Origin: AP-16 sp963755055
Lineage (GTDB): Bacteria; Pseudomonadota; Alphaproteobacteria; Rhizobiales; Xanthobacteraceae
NCBI GenBank assembly: GCA_963755055.1
Contig: CAVWIS010000048.1
Coordinates: forward strand, 1 to 64,000
Direction: 5' to 3'
DNA length: 64,000 nucleotides
Made by a program: the position numbers and the translations under genes. The notes beneath the pieces are model-generated. The model searched no databases, was not told the DNA's origin, and saw only the letters and a list, made by a program, of their open reading frames with translations. The stretch's first letter is position 1. Each line of letters opens with the position of its first letter. This document shows, in pieces, positions 26,911 to 35,474 of the stretch.

Positions 26911-27336
26911 ATGACGGTCGACGCGATTCTCGCGCCTCTCTTCGTCCAGGTCGCGCTCACCTTCGCGCTCATGTTCTGGATGGGCACGGTGCGCACCAGG
27001 GCAGTGCGCGGCGGCGACGTCCGCATGCGCGACACCGCGCTCGGGCAGGAGATCTGGCCGCCCCGCGTTCAGCAGATCTCCAACTCCTATCGCAACCAGT
27101 TCGAGCTGCCGGTGCTGTTCTACGTGCTGGTGATCCTCGCCTATGTGCTGCGCAAGGCCGATTATCTGTTCGTGGTGATGGCCTGGATCTTCGTGCTCTC
27201 GCGCGTCGTCCATGCGGCGATCCACACCACCACCAACCGCGTGCCGCAGCGCTTCCTCGCCTTCCTGATCGGCGCGGTGGTGTTGCTGCTGATGTGGGCG
27301 TTCTTCGCCATCCGCATCCTCACCGGCACGGCATGA
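26911..27336 (+). CDS. MAPEG-family membrane protein
   Basis: This 141-residue protein has four hydrophobic segments (about 8-26, 62-82, 85-103, 113-135) and the MAPEG pattern: an N-terminal helix, RVQQISNSYRNQFELPVLFY between helices 1 and 2, and the second-half motif RVVHAAIHTTTNRVPQRFLA. Eukaryotic family members are glutathione- and eicosanoid-metabolising enzymes; the bacterial substrates are unknown. The ATG at 26911 has AGGA ten bases upstream. Its stop overlaps the start of the downstream RsmB-like gene (ATGA), so the two are co-transcribed and translationally coupled. Confidence 0.9.
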   Translation: MTVDAILAPLFVQVALTFALMFWMGTVRTRAVRGGDVRMRDTALGQEIWPPRVQQISNSYRNQFELPVLFYVLVILAYVLRKADYLFVVMAWIFVLSRVVHAAIHTTTNRVPQRFLAFLIGAVVLLLMWAFFAIRILTGTA

Positions 27337-28637
27337 CGCCGGCGGCGCGGCTGTCGGCGGCGATCGAGGTTCTGGCCGATATCGCGGGGCGGCGCCGGCC
27401 GGCCGGCGACGCGCTCAAGGACTGGGGCCTCGGCCACCGCTTTGCCGGCTCCGGCGATCGGGCCGCGATCGCCGGGCTCGTCTACGACGCGCTGCGCCGG
27501 CGCGCCTCCAGCGCCTGGATCATGGGGGCGGATACGCCACGTGCCGAAGTGCTCGGCATGCTGCGGCTGGAGCGCGGGCTCGACGCAGCTGCGATCGAGA
27601 AGCTTTGCAGCGGCGCCAATCATGCGCCCGAACCGCTCACCGCGGACGAGCGCACGCGGCTCGCCGAACGAAACCTCGAGGGCGCCCCGATGCCGGTCGC
27701 CGGCGACTACCCGGACTGGCTCGACGCGCATTTCGCCAAGACTTTTGGCGACGAGCGCGGGGCCGAGCTCGCAGCGCTCGCCGCCCGCGCGCCGCTCGAT
27801 CTCAGGGTCAACACGCTGGCCGCCGACCGCGACAAGGTCGCGGCGCTGCTGTCCGATCTGCATCCCGAGCCCACCGGCTGGTCGCCTGCCGGGTTGCGCA
27901 TCCGGCTCGCGCCCGAGGCCAAGAGCCCGGCGATCCACGCCGAGCCGGCTTTTCTCAAAGGCTTCGTCGAGATCCAGGACGAGGGCTCGCAGCTTGCCGC
28001 CCTGCTGGCGGGCGCCCGGCCGGGCAGCCAGGTCGTCGATCTGTGCGCCGGCGGCGGCGGCAAGACGCTTGCGCTCGCAGCCCTCATGGAGAACCGCGGC
28101 CAGATCTACGCCACCGACAGCGACAAGCGGCGTCTCGCCCCGATCCATCCGCGGCTCGAGCGCGCCGGCGCCCGCAACGTCCAGGTCCGTACCCCCAAGG
28201 GCGAGAAGGACGTGCTGGCCGACCTCGTCGGCCGCGCCGACCTGGTGCTGATCGACGCGCCGTGCACCGGCACCGGGATCTGGCGGCGCAATCCCGACGC
28301 CAAGTGGCGGATGCGGCCGGGCGCGCTCGCCGAGCGGCAGAAGGAGCAGGCGGAGGTGCTCGACCGCGCCGCCCCGCTGGTGCGCCCCGGCGGCCGCATC
28401 GCCTATGTGACCTGCTCGGTCATCGAGGAGGAGAACGGCGGCCAGATCCGCGCCTTCCGCGAGCGCCATCCGGACTTTTCCGTCGTGCCTCCCGCCGAGG
28501 TGACCGCCGCGCTCGGCGAGCGCGCCCTGCTGTTCCGCCGGGCGGTCCGCCTCACCGAGGAAGGGCTGCTGATGACGCCGCGGTCGACCGGTACCGACGG
28601 CTTTTACGTCGCCGTCCTGGCGCGGGCGCCACGCTGA
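27333..28637 (+). CDS. RsmB/NOP-family RNA cytosine-C5 methyltransferase
   Basis: This 434-residue protein has an NusB-like N-terminal helical part and a SAM-dependent methyltransferase core. The SAM site is VVDLCAGGGGKTLALAALM near residue 235. The two catalytic cysteines lie in LIDAPCTGTGIWRR (near 310) and AYVTCSVIEEENGGQ (near 355). The reaction is transfer of a methyl group from SAM to C5 of cytosine, in 16S rRNA for RsmB. Length and motifs fit, but this alphaproteobacterial branch lacks the long RsmB N-terminus, so exact position specificity is uncertain. It overlaps the MAPEG gene by four bases. In related genomes the family lies near guaA, as it does here. Confidence 0.9.
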   Translation: MTPAARLSAAIEVLADIAGRRRPAGDALKDWGLGHRFAGSGDRAAIAGLVYDALRRRASSAWIMGADTPRAEVLGMLRLERGLDAAAIEKLCSGANHAPEPLTADERTRLAERNLEGAPMPVAGDYPDWLDAHFAKTFGDERGAELAALAARAPLDLRVNTLAADRDKVAALLSDLHPEPTGWSPAGLRIRLAPEAKSPAIHAEPAFLKGFVEIQDEGSQLAALLAGARPGSQVVDLCAGGGGKTLALAALMENRGQIYATDSDKRRLAPIHPRLERAGARNVQVRTPKGEKDVLADLVGRADLVLIDAPCTGTGIWRRNPDAKWRMRPGALAERQKEQAEVLDRAAPLVRPGGRIAYVTCSVIEEENGGQIRAFRERHPDFSVVPPAEVTAALGERALLFRRAVRLTEEGLLMTPRSTGTDGFYVAVLARAPR

Positions 28638-28874
28638 GCGCCTGCTCCATGCGCGCAGGTCCCGGGCTGCTGTTCTGCTCGATCATGATCCGGCGCACGG
28701 GCAGACGCAGGCTGAGCCGAGTGACCGGCAGCCGCTGCGGCGTGCCCGATCCGTCGATCATCAAACAGCTGCAGGCGCTGCCGCGGCGCGCGATAGGGGG
28801 CACGGAGTCGGGTTTGACGGAAGCGTCCTTTAACGCATTCCGTTGCACAATACCGCCATCGCGAAGCGTTCGGA

Positions 28875-29681
28875 ATGTCTGATCAAATGATCAACCATAA
28901 CGCAGGATGGCTGCGGAGCGCCGTGACGGTCGCCTTCCTTTGCCTGGCGGGCGGCATCGATGCCGCATACGCAGATACACTGACCCTGGAAGGCTCGACG
29001 ACGTTCAATACGGTGTTCCTGTCCAAGCGGAGGCAGGAAGTCGAGGCGAGATCCGGGCACACATTGCGGGTCCTGCCGAACAGATCGAGCCTCGGGCTGA
29101 TGGCGCTGCTCGAAGGCCGCGCCGATCTTGCGATGATCTCGGCGACGCTGGAGAGCGAGATCGCCGTCCTGCGCGACAGCCAGCCCGATCTTCCCTACGG
29201 GCGGCTCCGCTCCTTCGCCGTCACCTCCGTTCCTTCGGCGATCATCGTTCATCCCACCAATCCGGTCAGGACGATCAGGCTGGAGGCGCTGCGCAAGGTC
29301 CTGCTCGGCGAGATCGTGAACTGGCGGGAGCTCGGCGGCGAGGATCGTCCGATCAAGGTCGTCGCCATACGTCCGGGCGGCGGCGTGCTGGCGACCCTCG
29401 AAGCCAGGGTCTTGGGCCCGGCGCGCCATATCCGCGTGCCCGATGCCATTCGCGTTCCCGGCGCCACGCAGATCGTCAAGGTTGTCGAGCAAGTGGAAGA
29501 GGCCATCGGATTCTCCCAGCTCAGCATGATCCGGAATCGCCAAGTTGCCGAAGTGATCCCGGACGAGCCGATCGAGCAGATATTGTCCCTGGTCTGTCTC
29601 GACGATCCGACGCCGGCCGCCCGGGCGGTGATCGATGCGGCCCGTTTTCTGGCGCGCGGCGCCGACCAGAGAACGCCATGA
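28875..29681 (+). CDS. PstS-like periplasmic binding protein coupled to a GGDEF-EAL gene
   Basis: The 268-residue protein has a signal peptide (about 12-33, ending DAAYADT) and a PBP-like domain with LEGSTTFNTVFLSKRRQEVE near the mature start, the loop LPNRSSLGLMALLEGRADLA, and LGEIVNWRELGGEDRPIKVV, as in PstS-type phosphate/oxyanion receptors. There are no permease or ATPase genes nearby. Its stop overlaps the start of the GGDEF-EAL gene (ATGA at 29678-29681), so they form a two-gene operon. The likely role is sensing a periplasmic ligand and passing the state to the membrane enzyme, rather than uptake; this is inference from gene arrangement. Confidence 0.85.
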   Translation: MSDQMINHNAGWLRSAVTVAFLCLAGGIDAAYADTLTLEGSTTFNTVFLSKRRQEVEARSGHTLRVLPNRSSLGLMALLEGRADLAMISATLESEIAVLRDSQPDLPYGRLRSFAVTSVPSAIIVHPTNPVRTIRLEALRKVLLGEIVNWRELGGEDRPIKVVAIRPGGGVLATLEARVLGPARHIRVPDAIRVPGATQIVKVVEQVEEAIGFSQLSMIRNRQVAEVIPDEPIEQILSLVCLDDPTPAARAVIDAARFLARGADQRTP

Positions 29682-32179
29682 CCAGACCGCTTCCGATACG
29701 CGCCAACATGGTGGCAACCAGGATCTACGGCGTGATCGCGCTCATGCTCGTCACCATAACGGTGATGGCGCTTGCCTCCGCCCACTTTGCGGGGCGGGCG
29801 ACACGAGCCGGTGAACGATTGTTCGAGCAGGGTTTTGGCGAGGTCCAGCAGGTCTCCAGGCTCATATTGGCCTTCGAGAAGCACCGCAGGATCGTCGGGA
29901 GCTCGCCCAGCGAGTACTCCCGCGACAAGCTCAAGGTGGCCCTGAGCAGGCTGAGGGCGCTCGACCGCGAAGTCTTGGATATCGTCGCAACGGTTCAGGC
30001 GAACAGCCCGCAAGGCAGAACCGCAGAGCTTGCGTCCCGCATCGCCGGGCAGTGGCCCGAATTGTCGCAGGCGGCCGAACGGGTGGTCGGCCACGCCAGC
30101 AATTTCGCGCAGGACAAGGCGATCGACGTCCTGGAAGGACCCTACACGACCGTGGCCGAATCGATCGACGTCGAGATCAGGGCCTGGCAGGAGCACCGCT
30201 CGCGGATCGCGGATCGCGAGATCCGCGATCTCTATGCCAGCAATTCGTCGCTGCGATGGTGGATCTCGGTCAGCGGCCTGGTCGCCGTCCTGCTGATCGG
30301 CCCGGCGGGCGTGCTCATCGCGAGACGCCATCTGTCGCGCCTGGCAAAAGTCACCGGCGCCTTGCGGGAGGTGGCGCGGCGCAACACCGCGATCGAGGTG
30401 CCGTCCTGCGCCGACAAGGACGAGATCGGCTCGATCGCCCGGGCGGTCCAGGTGTGCAAACGCAGCGCCATCGACCTGATCGAGAGGGAGCATGAGCTCG
30501 AGAAGTCGAACAGCCGGTTCGACTCGGCGCTGAGCAACATGTCCCAAGGGCTGTGCATGTTCGACGGCGAGCAGCGCCTGCTCGTCTGCAACCGGCGATT
30601 CGCCGATCTGTATGGAATTCCCGGCGAGCTGACCGAGCCGGGAACCACGCTTCGTCGCATCCTGCAGCATCTGGCGGCCAGGTGCGATCTCGACGGGATG
30701 GACCCCGAGGACTACATCGAACGCGAGATTGCCGTCGCCGCGGCGAAGACGCCGAGCCTGACGATCAGACAAACGCTGGAGGGGCGGATCTATTCGGTCC
30801 AGGTGCAGCCGATGCCGGGCGGCGCCTGGGTGTCCACCCACGAGGACATCACCGAGCGCCGGCGCTCCGAGCAGCAGATCATTCATATGGCCCAGCACGA
30901 TTCGCTCACCGATCTCGCCAATCGCGTGCTGCTGCAGGATCGGTTGGAGCAGAGCCTTGCCCGCCTTGGGCCGGGCGAGACCCTGGCAGTGCTCTGTCTC
31001 GACCTGGACAATTTCAAGACCGTCAACGATACGCTCGGCCATCCGGTCGGGGATGCGCTGCTGAAAGCCGTGACCGAGCGCCTGCGCGGCTGCGTCAGGG
31101 ATACCGATACGGTGGCGCGCTTCGGCGGCGACGAGTTTGCGGTTCTGCAGACACCGACGGGAGCTTCTCCGGAGGCATCGGCCCTCTCTCTGCGGATCTT
31201 GGAGGCGATACATGCACCCTACGATCTCGGCAGCCATCGGGTAAACATCGGGATCAGCATCGGGATTGCTGTTGCTCCCGGCGATGGCACGACCCCAGCT
31301 GAGCTGTTGAAGAACGCCGATCTGGCCCTGTATCGCGCCAAGTCGGACGGCCGCGGCTCGTACCGCTTCTTCGAGCCGGAGATGGATACCAGCATGCGTG
31401 CGCGCCGGGCGCTGGAGCTCGATCTGCGGGACGCGCTCATCAACGGCGAGCTCGAGCTCTATTACCAGCCGTTCGTGACGCTCCGGGACAACGAGATCTG
31501 CGGTTTCGAGGCGCTCCTGCGCTGGCACCATCCGGAACGCGGCCTGGTGTCTCCGGTCGAGTTCATCCCGGTGGCGGAGGACATCGGCTTGATCGCGCCG
31601 ATCGGCGAATGGGTGCTGCGGCAGGCCTGTGCCGAGGCCCGGACGTGGCCCGAGCATATGAGCGTTGCGGTCAACCTGTCGCCGGCGCAGTTCAGAGGCG
31701 AGAAGCTGGTGCAGACGGTGATCAGCGCGCTTGCCGCATCCGGTCTCCCGGGGAGCCGCCTGCAGCTCGAGATCACGGAGTCGGCTCTCCTGCAGAACAG
31801 CGAGGCTACTCTCGCGGCCGTGAACCAGCTGCGCAGCCTCGGGGTCCGCATCTCGATGGACGATTTCGGGACGGGTTACTCGTCACTGGGCTATGTCCAG
31901 AGCTTTCCGTTCGACAAGATCAAGATCGACCGCTCATTCATCAACAATCTCTCGACCGGACATGGGTCGGTTGCCATTCTCAAGGCGGTCGTCAGCCTCG
32001 CCAACGGCCTGGAGATCGCGACGATTGCCGAGGGGGTCGAGACGGAAGAGCAGTTGGAGATCGTCCGGGCGGAGGGTTGTACGGAGATGCAGGGCTACCT
32101 GTTCAGCCCTGCGAGACCCGCCAAGGACATCGCGCGACTGTTCCTTGCACGAGGCAGGCTGGTGGAAAGCGCGGCGTAG
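29678..32179 (+). CDS. Membrane-bound bifunctional GGDEF-EAL protein with PAS domain
   Basis: The 833-residue protein has transmembrane helix 1 at about 15-36, a periplasmic helical domain of about 155 residues, helix 2 at about 195-215, a HAMP-like linker, a PAS-type domain at about 280-400 (FDSALSNMSQGLCMFDGEQR), a GGDEF domain with intact FGGDEF near residue 484, and an EAL domain starting near 600 with GFEALLRWHHPE. The inhibitory I-site RDTD lies five residues before GGDEF. The EAL motifs NLSPAQF, LEITES, DDFGTGYSSLGY and AEGVET are all present. Both activities, synthesis and breakdown of cyclic di-GMP, look competent. It is coupled to the upstream binding protein, which probably signals to its periplasmic domain. 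Confidence 0.93.
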   Translation: MTRPLPIRANMVATRIYGVIALMLVTITVMALASAHFAGRATRAGERLFEQGFGEVQQVSRLILAFEKHRRIVGSSPSEYSRDKLKVALSRLRALDREVLDIVATVQANSPQGRTAELASRIAGQWPELSQAAERVVGHASNFAQDKAIDVLEGPYTTVAESIDVEIRAWQEHRSRIADREIRDLYASNSSLRWWISVSGLVAVLLIGPAGVLIARRHLSRLAKVTGALREVARRNTAIEVPSCADKDEIGSIARAVQVCKRSAIDLIEREHELEKSNSRFDSALSNMSQGLCMFDGEQRLLVCNRRFADLYGIPGELTEPGTTLRRILQHLAARCDLDGMDPEDYIEREIAVAAAKTPSLTIRQTLEGRIYSVQVQPMPGGAWVSTHEDITERRRSEQQIIHMAQHDSLTDLANRVLLQDRLEQSLARLGPGETLAVLCLDLDNFKTVNDTLGHPVGDALLKAVTERLRGCVRDTDTVARFGGDEFAVLQTPTGASPEASALSLRILEAIHAPYDLGSHRVNIGISIGIAVAPGDGTTPAELLKNADLALYRAKSDGRGSYRFFEPEMDTSMRARRALELDLRDALINGELELYYQPFVTLRDNEICGFEALLRWHHPERGLVSPVEFIPVAEDIGLIAPIGEWVLRQACAEARTWPEHMSVAVNLSPAQFRGEKLVQTVISALAASGLPGSRLQLEITESALLQNSEATLAAVNQLRSLGVRISMDDFGTGYSSLGYVQSFPFDKIKIDRSFINNLSTGHGSVAILKAVVSLANGLEIATIAEGVETEEQLEIVRAEGCTEMQGYLFSPARPAKDIARLFLARGRLVESAA

Positions 32180-32212
32180 ACGCGCCCCAGGGTAGAGCGC
32201 GCGGGCGCGCCC

Positions 32213-32995
32213 TCACACCACCGGCGACATGGCGCCGTCGACATTGATCGCCGTGCCGGCGATGAAGCCGGCGGCATCGGAGGCGAGGAAGCAGGCGATA
32301 TTGGCGAACTCCTCGGCCTTGCCGATGCGGCCGAGCGGAACGTTGGCGCCCATCTTCGCGGTGAACTCCTCGAAAGTGACGTTCTGTCCCTGGTTGCGGT
32401 GACGGCGCACCCACTGGTCGCTGACGATCTGCCCCACCAGAAGCGCGTTCACCAGCACGTTGTGCGGGGCATATTCCCCCGCCAGCACTTTGGTGAGCGC
32501 CATGCCGGCGGCCCGCGACACCGTCGTCGGGGCGCCGCCCGCCCGCGGCGCCTTGGCGCCGATATTGAGCACGTTGATGACGCGGCCCCAGCGCCGCGCC
32601 TTCATGTCGGGCAGGACCAGCCGGCAGGTCCGGATCGCGGCGAACAGCTTCTGGTCGAGGTCGGTCTGCCAGAGCTCGTCGGTGATGTCGGCGAACGGCA
32701 TCGCCCGCAACTCGCCGGCATTGTTGACCAGGATGTCGATCTTGCCGAGCTGCTCGATGATGGCCGCATGGGTGCGCTTGATGTCGTCGGCCTTCGCCAC
32801 GTCGCAGGGAAACACCGCGACCCGGCCCTTGGCCTTGGCCGAGACGATCCCCTTGGCCTCCTCGAGCACGTCCGGCCGCCGCGCCAGCAGCGCGACGTCG
32901 GCGCCGCTCTCGGCAAACTGGGTGGCGATCGCGAGCCCGAGACCCTTGCTGGCACCGGTGATCATGGCCGTGCGGCCGGCGAGGCTGATTTCCAT
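32213..32995 (-). CDS. SDR-family protein lacking the catalytic Tyr/Lys
   Basis: The protein has 260 residues with the NAD(P) motif TGASKGLG (14-21), NNAG (near 91) and a family-typical C-terminus (IAGTAINVDGAMSPV). Where classical SDRs have YxxxK, the sequence reads TTVSRAAGMALTK, so Tyr is replaced by Thr and Lys by Arg; the preceding Ser also appears changed (VINVLNIGAKAPRAGG). The enzyme may be inactive, use another mechanism, or be a binding protein. The start at 32995 was chosen at the ATG just before the motif MEISLAGRTAMITGAS. It is convergent with the GGDEF-EAL gene and divergent from guaA. Substrate unknown. Confidence 0.85.
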   Translation of the reverse strand: MEISLAGRTAMITGASKGLGLAIATQFAESGADVALLARRPDVLEEAKGIVSAKAKGRVAVFPCDVAKADDIKRTHAAIIEQLGKIDILVNNAGELRAMPFADITDELWQTDLDQKLFAAIRTCRLVLPDMKARRWGRVINVLNIGAKAPRAGGAPTTVSRAAGMALTKVLAGEYAPHNVLVNALLVGQIVSDQWVRRHRNQGQNVTFEEFTAKMGANVPLGRIGKAEEFANIACFLASDAAGFIAGTAINVDGAMSPVV

Positions 32996-33208
32996 GGCGT
33001 TTCCCCGTTTTCTGGACCCGGCCGAAGCTATGCATGGGGCAGCGCGAGGCGGCAAGCGCGCTGCCCGGGCGGCAGCCATGACGGCCGCGTTGCGGCGGGC
33101 TTGACCGAACGCCTTTCGCGCCGCACATAACGTGTCCGAACGGCCGTTGTGCTCGATTCTCTCAAAAGTCCTTCGCGACGGAACCGTCGGCCAAACCACG
33201 GTTCCCCG

Positions 33209-34756
33209 ATGCACGACAAGATCCTGATCATCGATTTCGGCTCCCAGGTCACCCAGCTGATTGCCCGGCGGGTGCGCGAGGAGGGGGTGTATTCGGAGAT
33301 CGTGCCGTTCCAGAAGGCGGAAGGCGCGTTTGCCGCCATGAAGCCCCGGGGCGTCATCCTGTCCGGCGGTCCGGCCTCGGTGCTCGACGCCGATGCGCCG
33401 CTGGCGCCGCCGGCCCTCTACGCCGCGGGCGTCCCGGTGCTCGGCATCTGCTACGGCGAGCAGGCGATGGCGCTGCAGCTCGGCGGAGAGGTCGAGGGCG
33501 GCCATCACCGCGAGTTCGGCCGCGCCGAGGTGGAGATTTTGGAGGACTGCGCGCTGTTTTCCGGCGTGTGGGAGAAGGGCCAGCGCTATCCGGTGTGGAT
33601 GAGCCACGGCGACCGGGTGACGAGACTGCCGGCGGGTTTCCGCGCGGTCGCCAGCGCCCCCAACGCGCCGATCGCGGTGATCGCCGACGACAAGCGGAAA
33701 TTCTACGCCGCCCAGTTCCATCTCGAGGTCATGCACACCCCGCACGGCGCGGCGCTGCTGCGCAATTTCGTGCGGAAAATCGTCGGCTGCCAGGGCGACT
33801 GGACGATGCGCGCCTTCAAGGAGGAGGCGATCGACAAGATCCGGAGCGAGGTCGGCTCCGCCCGGGTGATCTGCGGGCTGTCGGGCGGGGTGGATTCGGC
33901 GGTCGCCGCCGTGCTGATCCACGAGGCGATCGGCGACCAGCTCACCTGCGTCTTCGTCGACCACGGGCTGTTGCGGCAGGGCGAGGGCCGCCGGGTCATG
34001 GCGCTGTTTCGCGAGCACTACAACATTCCCCTGGTCCACGTCGAAGCCGAAGGGCTTTTCCTCGACCAGCTCGCCGGGGTCGATGACCCGGAGCAAAAAC
34101 GCAAGACCATCGGAAAGCTGTTCATCGACGTGTTCGAGGCCGAGGCGAAAAAGCTCGGCGGCGCCGAATTTTTGGCGCAGGGCACGCTCTATCCCGACGT
34201 GATCGAGAGCGTTTCCTTCACCGGCGGCCCGTCGGTCACCATCAAGTCGCACCACAATGTCGGCGGCCTGCCCGAGCGCATGAACATGCGGCTGGTCGAG
34301 CCGTTGCGCGAGCTGTTCAAGGACGAGGTGAGGGCGCTCGGCCGCGAGCTCGGCCTGCCCGATGCCTTCGTCGGGCGCCATCCATTCCCGGGGCCGGGCC
34401 TGGCGATCCGCTGCCCGGGCGCGATCGACCGGGAAAAGCTCGACATGCTCCGGCTCTCCGACGAGATCTTCATCGAGGAGATCCGCCGCGCCGGGCTCTA
34501 CGACGAGATCTGGCAGGCTTTCGCCGTGCTCCTCCCGGTGAAGACGGTGGGCGTGATGGGCGACGGGCGCACCTACGACTACGTGGTGGCGCTGCGCGCC
34601 GTGACCTCGACCGACGGCATGACGGCGGATTTCTACCCCTTCGACATGACATTCCTGGCCCACGCGGCGACGCGGATCATCAACGAGGTCAAGGGGGTGA
34701 ACCGCGTGGTCTACGACGTGACCTCGAAGCCGCCGGGGACGATCGAGTGGGAGTGA
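33209..34756 (+). CDS. guaA: GMP synthase (glutamine-hydrolysing)
   Basis: The 515-residue enzyme converts XMP, ATP and glutamine to GMP in purine synthesis. The class I glutaminase half has nucleophile Cys in LGICYGEQ (near residue 80), with His and Glu in QFHLEV (near 173). The ATP-pyrophosphatase half has the P-loop SGGVDS, followed by the dimerisation domain with HPFPGPGLAIRC and a proper ending VTSKPPGTIEWE. I chose ATG 33209 because MHDKILIIDFGSQ is the usual beginning; a GTG 60 bases upstream is open but adds 20 atypical residues. Gene and length are normal. No other gua gene is near. Confidence 0.97.
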   Translation: MHDKILIIDFGSQVTQLIARRVREEGVYSEIVPFQKAEGAFAAMKPRGVILSGGPASVLDADAPLAPPALYAAGVPVLGICYGEQAMALQLGGEVEGGHHREFGRAEVEILEDCALFSGVWEKGQRYPVWMSHGDRVTRLPAGFRAVASAPNAPIAVIADDKRKFYAAQFHLEVMHTPHGAALLRNFVRKIVGCQGDWTMRAFKEEAIDKIRSEVGSARVICGLSGGVDSAVAAVLIHEAIGDQLTCVFVDHGLLRQGEGRRVMALFREHYNIPLVHVEAEGLFLDQLAGVDDPEQKRKTIGKLFIDVFEAEAKKLGGAEFLAQGTLYPDVIESVSFTGGPSVTIKSHHNVGGLPERMNMRLVEPLRELFKDEVRALGRELGLPDAFVGRHPFPGPGLAIRCPGAIDREKLDMLRLSDEIFIEEIRRAGLYDEIWQAFAVLLPVKTVGVMGDGRTYDYVVALRAVTSTDGMTADFYPFDMTFLAHAATRIINEVKGVNRVVYDVTSKPPGTIEWE

Positions 34757-34799
34757 GGAGACTCGATTCGCTGACATCTGCTCGCCGACCTGCCCGCGA

Positions 34800-35156
34800 T
34801 CAGGCGGCGACCACAGAGATCCGCCCCGCCGCTCGCGACCGCGGCTTGTTCTTGATGATAATCTCCACGTCCTGGTCGAGTGCCGTCAGAAAAGTCATCA
34901 GCCGCTCCACGGAGAAGCCGTCGAGCTTGTAGTTGGCGAGTGCCGATACCTTCGGCTGATTGACCCCGAGCTTCCTGGCTGCCGCCGCTTGGGTCAAGCG
35001 CCGACGTGCGATCACACCGGTGATCGCGTGGGCGAGGCCCAGTTTCGTCTGTCGCTCCTCGGCGTCGGCATAGCCGAGATCAGCAAATACGTTGCCCGAA
35101 CCCCGGATAATCGCATCCTCGGCTTCACCCCTGGTTTCAGCGTTTCGCCTTGCCAT
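34800..35156 (-). CDS. HigA-type helix-turn-helix antitoxin
   Basis: This 118-residue protein has an HTH_37/XRE domain at about 42-100: LGLAHAITGVIARRRLTQAA, KLGVNQPKVSALANYKLDGF and SVERLMTFLTALDQDVEI. This is the antitoxin family paired with phage-derived Gp49-like (HigB/RelE) toxins, which are encoded upstream in reverse HigBA order. The start codon overlaps the end of such a toxin remnant (35137-35229). Antitoxins of this family repress their own operon. With the toxin gene decayed it is probably an orphan regulator. It is convergent with guaA, 43 bases apart. Confidence 0.8.
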   Translation of the reverse strand: MARRNAETRGEAEDAIIRGSGNVFADLGYADAEERQTKLGLAHAITGVIARRRLTQAAAARKLGVNQPKVSALANYKLDGFSVERLMTFLTALDQDVEIIIKNKPRSRAAGRISVVAA

Positions 35157-35229
35157 AGCGGACCTCGTAGTCCTGTTGCGCGACCTTCAACCGTCGCTCG
35201 ACCAGGTCGACGTCGACCTTGGCCGTCTT
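35137..35229 (-). pseudogene. C-terminal remnant of a HigB/Gp49-like toxin
   Basis: The minus-strand frame ending at 35137 reads KTAKVDVDLVERRLKVAQQD followed by YEVRYGKAKR and a stop. The pattern K-T-x-x-x-D-[IV]-[DE]-L-[AV]-x-x-R-x-x is the C-terminal helix of phage-derived Gp49-like toxins. The catalytic region upstream is unrecognisable (no family-like codons beyond 35230). It overlaps the antitoxin start by 20 bases, as in intact toxin-antitoxin pairs. The toxin is therefore lost while the antitoxin is kept. Confidence 0.6.
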
Positions 35230-35474
35230 GATTCCCGAATGGGAGCTCGGGTCTGCCGAGGTGACCAGGGGCGGCCGGACAACGAATCCCGTCACACTTG
35301 TCACTCCCACCTTTCGACGTCCGGCGGCAAGACTATCTCATGACCAACACCGAGCGGTCGGCCGTGAACGGTATTGCGTTCCAGCCGAAGACACGGGGAG
35401 ATCGCTCCAATTCGGAGGTTGCCGTGACCACGACTGCATCGCCTGAGAAGGGCCGGAAAGAAGGACAGCCCGCC

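Noticed and set aside
29249..31657. An 802-codon minus-strand frame opposite the GGDEF-EAL gene
   Set aside because: The plus-strand frame carries GGDEF, EAL and PAS motifs. The minus frame shows none.
32213..34777. An 854-codon minus-strand frame running through guaA into the SDR gene
   Set aside because: Its upstream two thirds lie antisense to guaA, which has all enzyme motifs. Only the last 260 codons are SDR-like, so the start was placed at 32995.
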